IMG/VR virus record: IMGVR_UViG_3300042876_000155
Location: 1 to 31,279 of that record
Source: a virus
Direction: 5' to 3' (one strand)
Length of the DNA stretch: 31,279 bases
The position numbers and the translations under genes were made by a program. Of this stretch, positions 20,085 through 27,755 are shown one piece after another (position 1 is the stretch's first letter; each line of letters opens with the position of its first letter). The notes below the pieces were generated by a model. That model ran no database searches. It was given only the letters and a program-made list of their open reading frames with translations, and was not told where the DNA came from.

Positions 20085-20095
20085 TCACACACCCT

Positions 20096-20545
20096 ATGGC
20101 GTATTCGACACTCGACCAGCTCAAAGAGCGATACCGGACGCAGGACATCACCCTGTACTCGGACGTCGCCAAGGCGGGGATCACCGAGCCGGACCCGGTC
20201 ACGGTGGCGCAGGCCATCGCCGACGGGGACGGCTGGATCAACTCGAAGATCGGCGTCATCTACGACGTCCCCCTCTCCACGGTCCCCGCCGAGATCGAGG
20301 AGCTGTCGTGCCGGTGCGCCATGCACCTCCTCAAGCGCCGGGCGGGCAAGTGGGACAAGGAGGAGGAGGACGCCATCAACAAGCGGCTGGACGCCTACGC
20401 GAACGGCACGGCGGTCCTCACCGGCGTCAGCACCAGCACCGACACCGTGGCCTACGGAGGCTACGCCCGGATGACGGAAAAGACGGAGGACGAGTACAGC
20501 GACACCACCTCGGCCCATCCGCTCGACAGCTTCATGGAGGTCTGA
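20096..20545 (+). CDS. head-tail connector, Mu gp36-like (DUF1320)
   Basis: ATG 20096 is the only sensible start, after the hairpin. The 149 residues open AYSTLDQLKERYRTQDITLY and carry GDGWINSKIGVIYDVPLSTVPAEIEELSCRCAMHLL, matching DUF1320: an acidic helix, an ID..L..RYxxPL-like strand and a helix ending in RR. DUF1320 proteins are adaptor-type connectors attached under the portal. The position after the capsid gene agrees. The end (TEDEYSDTTSAHPLDSFMEV) is polar. Confidence 0.8.
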   Translation: MAYSTLDQLKERYRTQDITLYSDVAKAGITEPDPVTVAQAIADGDGWINSKIGVIYDVPLSTVPAEIEELSCRCAMHLLKRRAGKWDKEEEDAINKRLDAYANGTAVLTGVSTSTDTVAYGGYARMTEKTEDEYSDTTSAHPLDSFMEV

Positions 20546-20548
20546 CGC

Positions 20549-21190
20549 ATGGCCCTGCAGGTAGCGGTAGAAGTACGCGACGCCCAGGTCAAGAAGCTCA
20601 TGGACGACCTGGCGCAGTTCGACACCCGCCTCCTGCCGAAGGCCGAGCGGAAGATCGCCCTCGTCATTCTGGCCCGCACCGCCAAAAGTTTCGACACACA
20701 CACGGCTCCGGACGGTTCCCCGTGGCCGCAGACCAAGAGCCGCGACGGCGTGACCCTGCGCGACACCGGGCGCATGATGCGGAGCTTCAAGCCGCAGTCC
20801 GGGCAGGATTGGGCCGGGGCCTTCACCTACGACAAGCGGGCCCCCATTCATCACCGCGGTGGAACCATCAAGCCTACGAACGGCAAATGGCTCACTATCC
20901 CGTGGCCTGGCGCATTCAGCGCTGGACAGCTCCGGCGTGGCGTGCGCTACGCCGACTTCCAACCCTTCACCTGGACGAACTTCTGGACGAAGACCGGCAC
21001 ACCGGTCGTCTACCTCATCACCCATAAGCGGGGCGCCAAGGGCTCCGCGAAGATGGACATGAAGCCCATCTTCTACCTCAAGAAGTCCGTCACTATGCCG
21101 CCCCGCCCGATGGTGGGCGTGGCAAATTCCGACTGGCCACTCATCGGCCAGGCGCTATTTAAGGTCATCGACGAGGCGACCAAGCCATGA
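20549..21190 (+). CDS. virion morphogenesis/tail completion protein, Mu gpG-like
   Basis: ATG 20549 begins three bases after the gp36-like stop. The 213-residue protein matches the pattern of virion morphogenesis proteins: a helical start (VKKLMDDLAQFDTRLLPKAE), FDTHTAPDGSPWPQTKSRDG then LRDTGRMMRSF, and near the end VTMPPRPMVGVANSDWPLIG. The SPWP and PPRPxxG elements are shared with gpG/HK97 gp10-type proteins that finish the tail end for joining. A middle insertion (about 105-170, KPTNGKWLTIPWPG...VYLITHKRGAKGS) is longer than in Mu gpG. Coupled by ATGA to the next gene. Confidence 0.75.
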   Translation: MALQVAVEVRDAQVKKLMDDLAQFDTRLLPKAERKIALVILARTAKSFDTHTAPDGSPWPQTKSRDGVTLRDTGRMMRSFKPQSGQDWAGAFTYDKRAPIHHRGGTIKPTNGKWLTIPWPGAFSAGQLRRGVRYADFQPFTWTNFWTKTGTPVVYLITHKRGAKGSAKMDMKPIFYLKKSVTMPPRPMVGVANSDWPLIGQALFKVIDEATKP

Positions 21191-21666
21191 GCGAAACCGA
21201 CCCCTACATCGGCAACCTCGGCGACGGCGTCGCGGCCATCACCGCCCGCATCGCCCAGCGCACCGGGTTCCAGGCGTGGGAAGCCGACCGGAGCATCACC
21301 GACCAGGAGAGCGTGCTCTACACCTTCCTGGCCACGGCACCGGCCCCCTCCGTGTTCGTCGTCTGGACGAACACCGCCTGGGACGAGCCCGCGGGGGACG
21401 TCCAGCTCGGCACCGCCTCATTCCAGGTCTACGTCAAGCTGGCCGGTGGCATCCACACCGACAGCTTCCACGACGCCTACGAGCAGTTCGCCCGTGTGCG
21501 CCGCTCCATCCAGGGCTACCGCCCGCTCCCGACATTCTGGGGCCCCTGCTTCCTCACCAGCGAGGCGTGGTCCGAGGCCCCCCAAGACGACATCATCTTC
21601 CGCGTGTTCATGCTCGAGCTCAAGTGCGAGGTGCATGAACCCTTCGCGGATGACGTGAACGAATAA
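21187..21666 (+). CDS. Mu gp37-like (DUF1834) tail connector protein
   Basis: ATG 21187 overlaps the previous stop. The 159-residue protein starts MSETDPYIGNLGDGVAAITA and has the DUF1834-like course: a helix, a strand carrying the assembly face (VFVVWTNTAW), QVYVKLAGG, and a conserved helical part (YEQFARVRRSIQGYRP) before strands IIFRVFMLELKCEV. In Mu-like and related phages it follows the gpG-like gene and acts at the tail terminator or connector position. Order here is the same, which supports the call. Sequence resemblance alone is moderate. Confidence 0.65.
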   Translation: MSETDPYIGNLGDGVAAITARIAQRTGFQAWEADRSITDQESVLYTFLATAPAPSVFVVWTNTAWDEPAGDVQLGTASFQVYVKLAGGIHTDSFHDAYEQFARVRRSIQGYRPLPTFWGPCFLTSEAWSEAPQDDIIFRVFMLELKCEVHEPFADDVNE

Positions 21667-21678
21667 CAGGAGGCTCCA

Positions 21679-21936
21679 ATGAAGCAAATCGAATACGTCG
21701 GCACGCAGATCATCAAGAAGCGCATCCTCGCGTCCTCCGATGGTCTCAAGATCGACCGCAAGCCGGGGGGCCAGCCCCTGTTCAAGTCCAACGCACGACT
21801 CTCCCCCGGCGACAAGTTCCAGGTCTGCGACGAGCAGGCCGCGCTCGAGCTGGCCAAGCGGCCGCACGGCGCCATCGAGTTCAAGCTCGTGGACGAACCG
21901 TCCGCGAAATCCAAACCCCGCAAGGATGGTGAATAA
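21679..21936 (+). CDS. hypothetical small protein, 85 aa
   Basis: ATG 21679 follows AGGAGG (21669-21674). The start MKQIEYVGTQIIKKRILASS is basic and beta-rich, the middle (RLSPGDKFQVCDEQAALELAKRPHGAIEF) looks like a small barrel, and the tail is lysine-rich (KSKPRKDGE). It lies between the connector and the tail tube genes. Small proteins in this position are common in siphoviruses and generally unassigned. Confidence 0.7.
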   Translation: MKQIEYVGTQIIKKRILASSDGLKIDRKPGGQPLFKSNARLSPGDKFQVCDEQAALELAKRPHGAIEFKLVDEPSAKSKPRKDGE

Positions 21937-21938
21937 CC

Positions 21939-22937
21939 ATGGCCGAAGCCTTTAACAGCCAGGCAGAGATCCAGATCATCCCGCTGCTCGCCACCGGAGC
22001 ATTCCCGGGTTCCCCCGCCGGCTACCGCTTCGGCATGGCCAGCGCGTCGAGCGACCCCGGCACCGGCGGCCTCGAAGAGCAGCCCGAGATCAACAACGGC
22101 AGCGAGCCCACCGAGCCCGCCCTGAGCCCCGGCGACCCCAAGGCGACCTTCTCCACGGTCCCCCGCAAGTCGATGATCGGCTGGCTCCTCAAGTACCACA
22201 TCGGAAACCCCGCCCCCACGGGCACCACGCCGGACTACGTCAACACCTTCAAGTTCGGCGACCTCGACCCCGCCTGCCTGGAGCTGTACTACAGCGACAT
22301 CGGCATCGCCCACCAGTTCGGCGGCGGCGTCGGCCTGGGCGGCTACATCACGAAGATGGACTGGTCCTTCAAGCAGGGCGGCTTCATCGTCACGCCGTGC
22401 GAGTTCTGGGGCCCGTTCGTCAAGGCGGCGGCCCAGAAGGACGCCACCCCGACTGACTACGCCGACGTCATCAGCGCCAACAGCCAGGTCACGCTCAAGA
22501 AAGACACCGTGGCGTGGGCCAAGTGCCTGGAGCTCAACTTCACCACCGACCGACAGCCCGCCTACGTCCCCGGCGCCATCAGCACCACCACTAAGGTGCT
22601 CACCCTCGGCGTCCCCAAGGTCAGCGGGAACATGAAGCTCATGTTCGAGGACGACGACATGCGCCTGGGCGCGTCGGCCGGCACCGAGTACGCCCTCGAG
22701 ATCACCATCACCTGGACGGTCGGCCACCACAAGCTCGTCATCGGGCTCAACGAACTCAAACTCTCGAACTTCAAGTACAACGTCAGCGGCCAGAACGGGC
22801 GCGTGGACGCGACCTGCGACTTCGTCGGCTACTACAGCGACCACGCCGCCGCGACCGCCGCCAGCTTCGCGCTGACGAACGGCGTGGCGCACACCAGCGG
22901 CGACACCGTCTCCGGCTACGTCACCCCGGCGGCTTAA
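21939..22937 (+). CDS. major tail tube protein
   Basis: ATG 21939 starts two bases after the previous stop and yields 332 residues. The sequence MAEAFNSQAEIQIIPLLATG, GYRFGMASASSDPGTGG then alternating strands with FIVTPCEFWGPFVKAA, AKCLELNFTTDRQ, KLMFEDDDMRLGASAGTEY and ITITWTVGHHKLVIGLNELK is the beta-sandwich pattern of siphovirus tail tube proteins, here an enlarged version. The gene immediately precedes the chaperone pair and tape measure, the canonical place. It polymerises into the hollow tube around the tape measure. The match is by position and fold type. Confidence 0.75.
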   Translation: MAEAFNSQAEIQIIPLLATGAFPGSPAGYRFGMASASSDPGTGGLEEQPEINNGSEPTEPALSPGDPKATFSTVPRKSMIGWLLKYHIGNPAPTGTTPDYVNTFKFGDLDPACLELYYSDIGIAHQFGGGVGLGGYITKMDWSFKQGGFIVTPCEFWGPFVKAAAQKDATPTDYADVISANSQVTLKKDTVAWAKCLELNFTTDRQPAYVPGAISTTTKVLTLGVPKVSGNMKLMFEDDDMRLGASAGTEYALEITITWTVGHHKLVIGLNELKLSNFKYNVSGQNGRVDATCDFVGYYSDHAAATAASFALTNGVAHTSGDTVSGYVTPAA

Positions 22938-22958
22938 CGCTTCATAACTTCCGGCATC

Positions 22959-22976
22959 GCCCGTCAAGGAGCGGGC
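22959..22976 (+). other. short hairpin holding the ribosome-binding site of the chaperone gene
   Basis: GCCCG (22959-22963) pairs with CGGGC (22972-22976) and the loop TCAAGGAG contains AAGGAG. The ATG of the chaperone gene is at 22984, about 13 bases past the motif. The stem is short (5 bp); a mild translational brake is possible. Confidence 0.35.
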
Positions 22977-22983
22977 TGCCCCC

Positions 22984-23424
22984 ATGGCTGAGATCACCCT
23001 GTTGCGGTCACCCTCAAAAGTCTTTATCTACGAGCTGGACGAGACCGGATCCCAGAAGCTGCACTGCATCATCCAGATGCTGCAGAAGCGCCACCTCGAC
23101 TACGTCGAAGAGCACTACAAGCTGCGCGACGATTCCGGGAAGGTCATGCTCGCCGACAGCGGCGCCCCCATGACCGACTGGAACGCCGCCGCCGGGCACT
23201 TCTTCCTCGAGCTGTTCGTGGGATGCGAGGAAACGGTCAAGGACGACGCCGGGAACATCATCAACACGCGGAGCCCCCAGGGCAAGGAAACCCTGGCCAA
23301 GCTCCTCCCCGGCGACTTCTCGGGCTGGGTCATGAAGTGCGCCCGGAACCGCAAGGTGTTCTACGGCGAGCAGCGCGAGGTGGCGGAAAATTTGGCATCT
23401 ACGCCGGATGGGTCCACGGTCTAG
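22984..23424 (+). CDS. tail assembly chaperone, G-like (frame 0 product)
   Basis: ATG 22984 gives a 146-residue protein stopping at TAG 23422. Its sequence starts MAEITLLRSPSKVFIYELDE, continues with a helical charged region (QMLQKRHLDYVEEHYKLRDD) and a second helical part (WNAAAGHFFLELFVGCEETV). It sits between the tail tube and tape measure genes, the place of lambda G/T-type chaperones, and has a slippery heptamer near its end. Such proteins guide tail tube subunits onto the tape measure and are not part of the virion. Residue identity with known G proteins is not visible; the context is decisive. Confidence 0.7.
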   Translation: MAEITLLRSPSKVFIYELDETGSQKLHCIIQMLQKRHLDYVEEHYKLRDDSGKVMLADSGAPMTDWNAAAGHFFLELFVGCEETVKDDAGNIINTRSPQGKETLAKLLPGDFSGWVMKCARNRKVFYGEQREVAENLASTPDGSTV

Positions 23425-23436
23425 GCTCCGTCTGGC
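23388..23436 (+). promoter_or_regulatory. -1 programmed ribosomal frameshift site with downstream stem
   Basis: A_AAT_TTG (23388-23394) is a canonical X_XXY_YYZ heptamer in the G-like gene's reading frame (codons AAT 23389-23391, TTG 23392-23394). A possible stem lies at 23403-23411 (GCCGGATGG) with 23428-23436 (CCGTCTGGC), 9 bp with two G-T pairs, after a spacer of eight bases. Frame 0 stops at 23422-23424; the -1 frame stays open to 23885. Confidence 0.75.
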
Positions 23437-23885
23437 ATAAAGACTCCGATGGCCACACCGCACTCCAGGACGCCAGGGGCAGAACTTACTGCGACGAGAT
23501 CTGCCGAAAAGAATACGAAGGCATGGGCCTCCCCCGTCCCTGTTCCGTCAGGGGCGGGGGAGTCTGCACCGAAGACCTCCCGCCCGCCCATAGTGAGGAC
23601 CGGAGCCCCGACGAGTTCCCCACCTTCGCCGGAGGGGCCCCGCCCGTCACCGACCCATGTGCCCTTTTCTTTCTTCACCAGATACTGCCGAAGATGCGGA
23701 CTCAACTCAGGACGTCCTTTGGCGGGATCATCGGCTACGACTACGGCGAACTCCACCGGCTATGCGACCTGCTCGACGTGCCCGTGGAAACTCGAATTAT
23801 CTACCTCGAATACCTCCAGCTCTTCGAGGCCGCGCTTCTAACTTCGCAACGCGCCCAGAGGGGCGAAGCCGACAATGGCGGATAA
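23394..23885 (+). CDS. T-like extension of the chaperone, made by -1 frameshift (GT fusion)
   Basis: From the slippery site the -1 frame runs 163 codons to TAA 23883-23885, overlapping the tape measure start at 23875. Together with the 137 preceding residues it would form a 300-residue GT product. The extension starts GIYAGWVHGLGSVWHKDSDG and carries a cysteine-containing middle, then a helix-rich end (DYGELHRLCDLLDVPVETRI, LEYLQLFEAALLTSQRAQRG). Codons keep high third-position G/C, whereas competing frames read as low-complexity shadows. In lambda the GT protein binds the tape measure through T. No convincing independent start is seen for this frame. Confidence 0.7.
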   Translation, partial: GIYAGWVHGLGSVWHKDSDGHTALQDARGRTYCDEICRKEYEGMGLPRPCSVRGGGVCTEDLPPAHSEDRSPDEFPTFAGGAPPVTDPCALFFLHQILPKMRTQLRTSFGGIIGYDYGELHRLCDLLDVPVETRIIYLEYLQLFEAALLTSQRAQRGEADNGG

Positions 23886-26800
23886 AACACTTGAGGTCAT
23901 CCTCAAGACCTTATACCAAGGCCAGGGCGCGAAGGATGCCAAGGCCGACATCGACCAGCTCGGCGGCGCGGCGGCCTACCTCAAGGGGGCGTTCCTCGAC
24001 ATGGGGAAGGCCCTGCTCGCGGGCTTCGGCACGGCCGCGGTCGTCCAGGGCATCAAGAGCGCGGTCGTCGAGACCGTGCGCCTGGGCGACGAGCTCTACA
24101 ACACCAGCCAGAAGATCGGCATCGGCGTCGAGGAGCTCTCCCGCCTGCAGTATGTCGCGAAGATCTCCAACCTGAGCGTCGAGGGCCTCACCATCGGCGT
24201 CAAGTTTCTATCGCGGAACATGGAGGCGGCCAAGGTCGAGGGCTCGGAGATGTCCAAGGTTATGGCCCGCCTCGGCGTGGACCTGGGCGGCAGCGCGTCC
24301 GACGCCATGATGAAGCTGGCCGACGTTTTCGCCGGGATGCCCGACGGTGTGCAGAAGACGGCGCTTGCCGTGCAACTGTTCGGGCGTTCCGGCATCGACA
24401 TGATCCCGATGCTCAACCAGGGCTCGGCGGCCATCCGAGAGATGCAGGCCGAGAGCGACAAGATCGGCGTCACCTGGAGTGAGGTGGACGCCAAGGCGGC
24501 GGACGAGCTCGCTGACCGCGTGGACAACCTCAAGGAATCATTCAAGGGTGGGAGTGAGTCCATCGTTAAGGACATGCTCCCGGCCCTCAATCTATGGGCC
24601 GCTGGCCTCCAGGGGTGGCGGGATGATTTATTGTCGGCTCAAGATACTCTCGTTGGATTTATACGAGCAATGAAAGACGGGTTTACTCCAGAGGCGCGTA
24701 ATGTCGCCAATAAAGTGATCCCATACCTTGCCGCGGCGATGGATCGGTTCCTATCCTCATTCCAGGGTACGCAGGTTATTTGGGAATTGACTAAGCGCGG
24801 GATGCAGAAGGTCCGCGAGGAAGCACAGCAGATGGGCCCGCCCATCACCCTGATGACCGACAAGCTCAAGGCCGGTGCAACGGCGGGCACAGTCCTGGCC
24901 GCCTCGACGAGCGACATGGTGAAGAACATGGCGCCCCTGTCCGCCGTCATCTACGACGTCGACGGGAGCGTGAAAGACCTGACCGTGTCCACGGAGGGCT
25001 TCAACGACGCGGCCTACGACTTCATGAACCAGGGCGAAGGGATGGCCGACACAACCGCCGACATCGCCTCCGGCGTCCGTACCGACAAGGAAGCGTCCGA
25101 GTCCCTGCTTCAAGCGTTCGAGCGGCTCGGAGGGACAACCGAAGTGCTTGTGGACGAGATGGAGCAACTCCCCACCATAGCCGAAAAGGTCGCATGGGCC
25201 ATGCAGGACCTGGCCATGTCGGCCGGGGCCGACTTCTTCCAAGGCCTCATGGACGGCTCGGCCGACTTCGAGGAGTCCTTCCAGAAGTTCACCGACGGAA
25301 TCCGCGAGATCTGGTCGAACATGATGGTGGACATGCTGAAGCAGTGGAAGGACAGCATGAAGGAGGGGAGCAAGACCGAGAACCCCTTCGCCACGGCGGA
25401 GGGCAAGGCGCAGTTCGCCATGGGGGCCCTGTCCATCGTCGGCGGGATGGCCACCGCCAACAACCAGAAGGGCCAGCAGGTCATGGCCGTCGGGTCGGCC
25501 ATCGCCGCATTCGTGGCCCAGTTCAACGCCATCATCGGGGCGGTCATCATGGCCATCACGGTCATCGTGGCCAGCCTGCAGGACAACGGAAAGCGCTCCA
25601 TCGCGGTCGTAATGAACGCCGCCGGGGAGCTGTCCGTCCAGTCCGATCAGTTCGACGACGTCCTGCGGGACATGAACAAGCAGGTGCAGGACGTCTACCG
25701 GAAGTATTTCATCGGCTTCCGCGACCTCCTCGTGCAGATGGGCGTGGACGTGGGAGACTTCCGCGCCACCATCGAAGAAGGCCTGCGGAACCTGCTCAAC
25801 GGTGGGGGCAAGACAACGGGCGAACCAGGCGCGGAGGAGTGGAGCGGGAACCTGTCCGGCACGGGCGTGGACTACAATATCTTCTTCAAAGACGCCGTCG
25901 GCGACGCCATGAAGCGGTTCGACGACTGGATTCAAAACGGCTTCGGGCGGCAGATATTCAGCACCCTCACCGACATGTTCTCCGAGGGGCTCAACAACAT
26001 CGGCGTGGACAAGCAGTGGGCGAACCAGCTCCTCACCTACTGGTCGAACGCCTTGAACGCCGACGACCTCTTCGCCTCCATCAGCCAGTTCATCAAGAAC
26101 GTCCTCGGGCTCAAGGAACAGCTCGGCAACCTCCAGCTCTCCGGGGCCGACCTCATGGGCGGCGTCCGGGCCGACATGGGGATGAGTTTCGCCGACCAGC
26201 TCGCGCAGTACGACGAGGGCATCTCCGGCCTGGCGGACACCATCCGCAACGCCTTCGACTTCGAGGATATGAACGCGCAGGGCGCGGAACTCCTGACGAA
26301 GCTGGAAGAGCGGTATCAGATGGAGATCCAATACCTCCAGAAGCTGGCCCAGCTCCAGGACCAGCTCAACAAGAGCGCGGACGAGCAGATGCGCTCCCTC
26401 TCGCGCCTCGGCATGTCCGGCCAGCAGATCATCGGCCTGGACATGCAGGAGTATCAGAGCCTGATGCAGCAGCTCATGGGCGCCACGACGGCGGACCAGG
26501 CCTCGGCCATCTTCCAGCAGATCCAGGCGCTCATCAACGAGATCGTCGGCGCGGCGGGTGACCAGGCCCCGGCGATGAAGGACCAGCTCATGGCCATGCT
26601 GGCCGCCGCACAGGAGGCTATGAACGCCCGCTTCACGGCCCTCGCGGACGAGGTCGCCGCGCAAAACCAGACCCTCTACGGTCAGATCGGGGACGTGCTG
26701 GGCTACTTCACCGGGGAGGCATACAACGGGGCGGACGGCCTGTCCGAGGTCGCCACGGCCGCGTTCGGAGCCGCCACGGCCCTCTGGGGCGTCGCGGGCG

Positions 26801-27033
26801 GGGCCCCGCAGACCTTCGAGCCAGACTTCTCGAACGGCGGCGCCATCGCCGGTTCCGCGTCCCCCGGGCGGTCTGCCGCGCCCATCGTCGTCACCATCCC
26901 GCCCCCGCAGGTCATGGTCATCAACCAGATGGACATGTGCATGCAGAAGCTCCTGCAGATCACCACCAAGGCGGCGCTCACGGCCATCAAGGACAACCCC
27001 CGAGGGCTCGGCAGTCCCATGAGGGCGCAATAA
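23875..27033 (+). CDS. tail tape measure protein, 1052 aa
   Basis: ATG 23875 overlaps the T-extension. The long helical protein has the usual parts: an N-terminal coiled part and hydrophobic stretch (YLKGAFLDMGKALLAGFGTA), a family-typical segment TVRLGDELYNTSQKIGIGVEELSRLQYVA, a glycine/methionine hydrophobic region around 510-565 (AQFAMGALSIVGGMATANNQ, VAQFNAIIGAVIMAITVIVA) likely to insert in the cell membrane, and a coiled-coil C-terminal third (LQKLAQLQDQLNKSADEQMR). It sets tail length; using about 0.15 nm per residue, a tail of roughly 155 nm is expected. The stretch around 24590-24800 is clearly less G/C-rich than the rest. Confidence 0.93.
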   Translation: MADKTLEVILKTLYQGQGAKDAKADIDQLGGAAAYLKGAFLDMGKALLAGFGTAAVVQGIKSAVVETVRLGDELYNTSQKIGIGVEELSRLQYVAKISNLSVEGLTIGVKFLSRNMEAAKVEGSEMSKVMARLGVDLGGSASDAMMKLADVFAGMPDGVQKTALAVQLFGRSGIDMIPMLNQGSAAIREMQAESDKIGVTWSEVDAKAADELADRVDNLKESFKGGSESIVKDMLPALNLWAAGLQGWRDDLLSAQDTLVGFIRAMKDGFTPEARNVANKVIPYLAAAMDRFLSSFQGTQVIWELTKRGMQKVREEAQQMGPPITLMTDKLKAGATAGTVLAASTSDMVKNMAPLSAVIYDVDGSVKDLTVSTEGFNDAAYDFMNQGEGMADTTADIASGVRTDKEASESLLQAFERLGGTTEVLVDEMEQLPTIAEKVAWAMQDLAMSAGADFFQGLMDGSADFEESFQKFTDGIREIWSNMMVDMLKQWKDSMKEGSKTENPFATAEGKAQFAMGALSIVGGMATANNQKGQQVMAVGSAIAAFVAQFNAIIGAVIMAITVIVASLQDNGKRSIAVVMNAAGELSVQSDQFDDVLRDMNKQVQDVYRKYFIGFRDLLVQMGVDVGDFRATIEEGLRNLLNGGGKTTGEPGAEEWSGNLSGTGVDYNIFFKDAVGDAMKRFDDWIQNGFGRQIFSTLTDMFSEGLNNIGVDKQWANQLLTYWSNALNADDLFASISQFIKNVLGLKEQLGNLQLSGADLMGGVRADMGMSFADQLAQYDEGISGLADTIRNAFDFEDMNAQGAELLTKLEERYQMEIQYLQKLAQLQDQLNKSADEQMRSLSRLGMSGQQIIGLDMQEYQSLMQQLMGATTADQASAIFQQIQALINEIVGAAGDQAPAMKDQLMAMLAAAQEAMNARFTALADEVAAQNQTLYGQIGDVLGYFTGEAYNGADGLSEVATAAFGAATALWGVAGGAPQTFEPDFSNGGAIAGSASPGRSAAPIVVTIPPPQVMVINQMDMCMQKLLQITTKAALTAIKDNPRGLGSPMRAQ

Positions 27034-27755
27034 TGCGCTCCCTTCACGCGGACGTCACGGCGGCCATCGCCAGCGCGGAGCTGGCGGTGTGCCATCTCTA
27101 CACCCTGACCGTAGGTGGTACGACCTACAGATTGTGTGACCTCGACCGGGCCGTCTCCTCCGGCGGGAACGCCTACAGCCCAGGCACCCTCGACGGCGCG
27201 AACATCGCCCACGACCAGGACGGGCTATCCCTGTCCGCCACGCTCAACGTGGCCGACCTTGACGACGCCTGGATCGACCGCTTCCAGACCTCCGGGGCAG
27301 TCGGGCACGCCGTCACCATCGACTACGCCTTCCTCAACACCACCACCTGGGCGCTCCTCGGGACGGCGGTGCCGGTGTTCATCGGACAGACCACGGCGGT
27401 CAGCCGGGACAGCGACGGGCAGACGGTCATCTCCTGCAAGTCCTACGACGACCGGCTCAACAAGGAGTTCCCCATCACGAAGTACCTGCCGACCTGCCAG
27501 TACCGCCGCTTCAAGGGCAACGAGTGCCAATACACAGGCGGCACCGCCACCTGCGACCGAACCTTCGCCACCTGCAACGCCGGGGGGGGCATCAACAACG
27601 GGAAGCACTTCGGCGGGTTCCGGTGGTGCATCGTCCCCGGCGAGGCCGAGGACTTCGGCGGCATCCCGTGGAATCCGGGCAACCCGGGCGACTACCTCGG
27701 CGACCCGAAGCCGACCGGCAACAGCGGGCTCGCCCACCCCATCAGGAGGGCATGA
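27033..27755 (+). CDS. minor tail protein, L-like/DUF2163-like with cysteine cluster
   Basis: ATG 27033 overlaps the tape measure stop (TAATG). The 240 residues begin with a beta-rich domain (HLYTLTVGGTTYRLCDLDRA, NVADLDDAWIDRF) similar to DUF2163 distal tail proteins. The second part holds C155, C165, C174, C181 and C199 in CQYRRFKGNECQYTG, TCDRTFATC, then GKHFGGFRWC. This resembles the iron-sulfur-binding C-terminal domain of lambda gpL (four cysteines, FGGF-type ending). Such proteins lie between tape measure and tail hub. The end is glycine/proline-rich. The cysteine spacing is seen directly; the cluster itself is inferred. Confidence 0.75.
   Translation: MRSLHADVTAAIASAELAVCHLYTLTVGGTTYRLCDLDRAVSSGGNAYSPGTLDGANIAHDQDGLSLSATLNVADLDDAWIDRFQTSGAVGHAVTIDYAFLNTTTWALLGTAVPVFIGQTTAVSRDSDGQTVISCKSYDDRLNKEFPITKYLPTCQYRRFKGNECQYTGGTATCDRTFATCNAGGGINNGKHFGGFRWCIVPGEAEDFGGIPWNPGNPGDYLGDPKPTGNSGLAHPIRRA

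Noticed and set aside
23449-23841. Independent ORF MATPHSRTPGAEL after the G-like stop
   Set aside because: Serine/threonine/proline-rich shadow in the frame of the G-like gene; the -1 frame has better codon bias, ordinary protein composition and a slippery site leading into it.
24757-27030. 757-codon minus-strand frame opposite the tape measure gene
   Set aside because: Shadow of the tape measure; composition is typical of an antisense reading of GC-rich coding DNA and there is no ribosome-binding site or neighbour on that strand.
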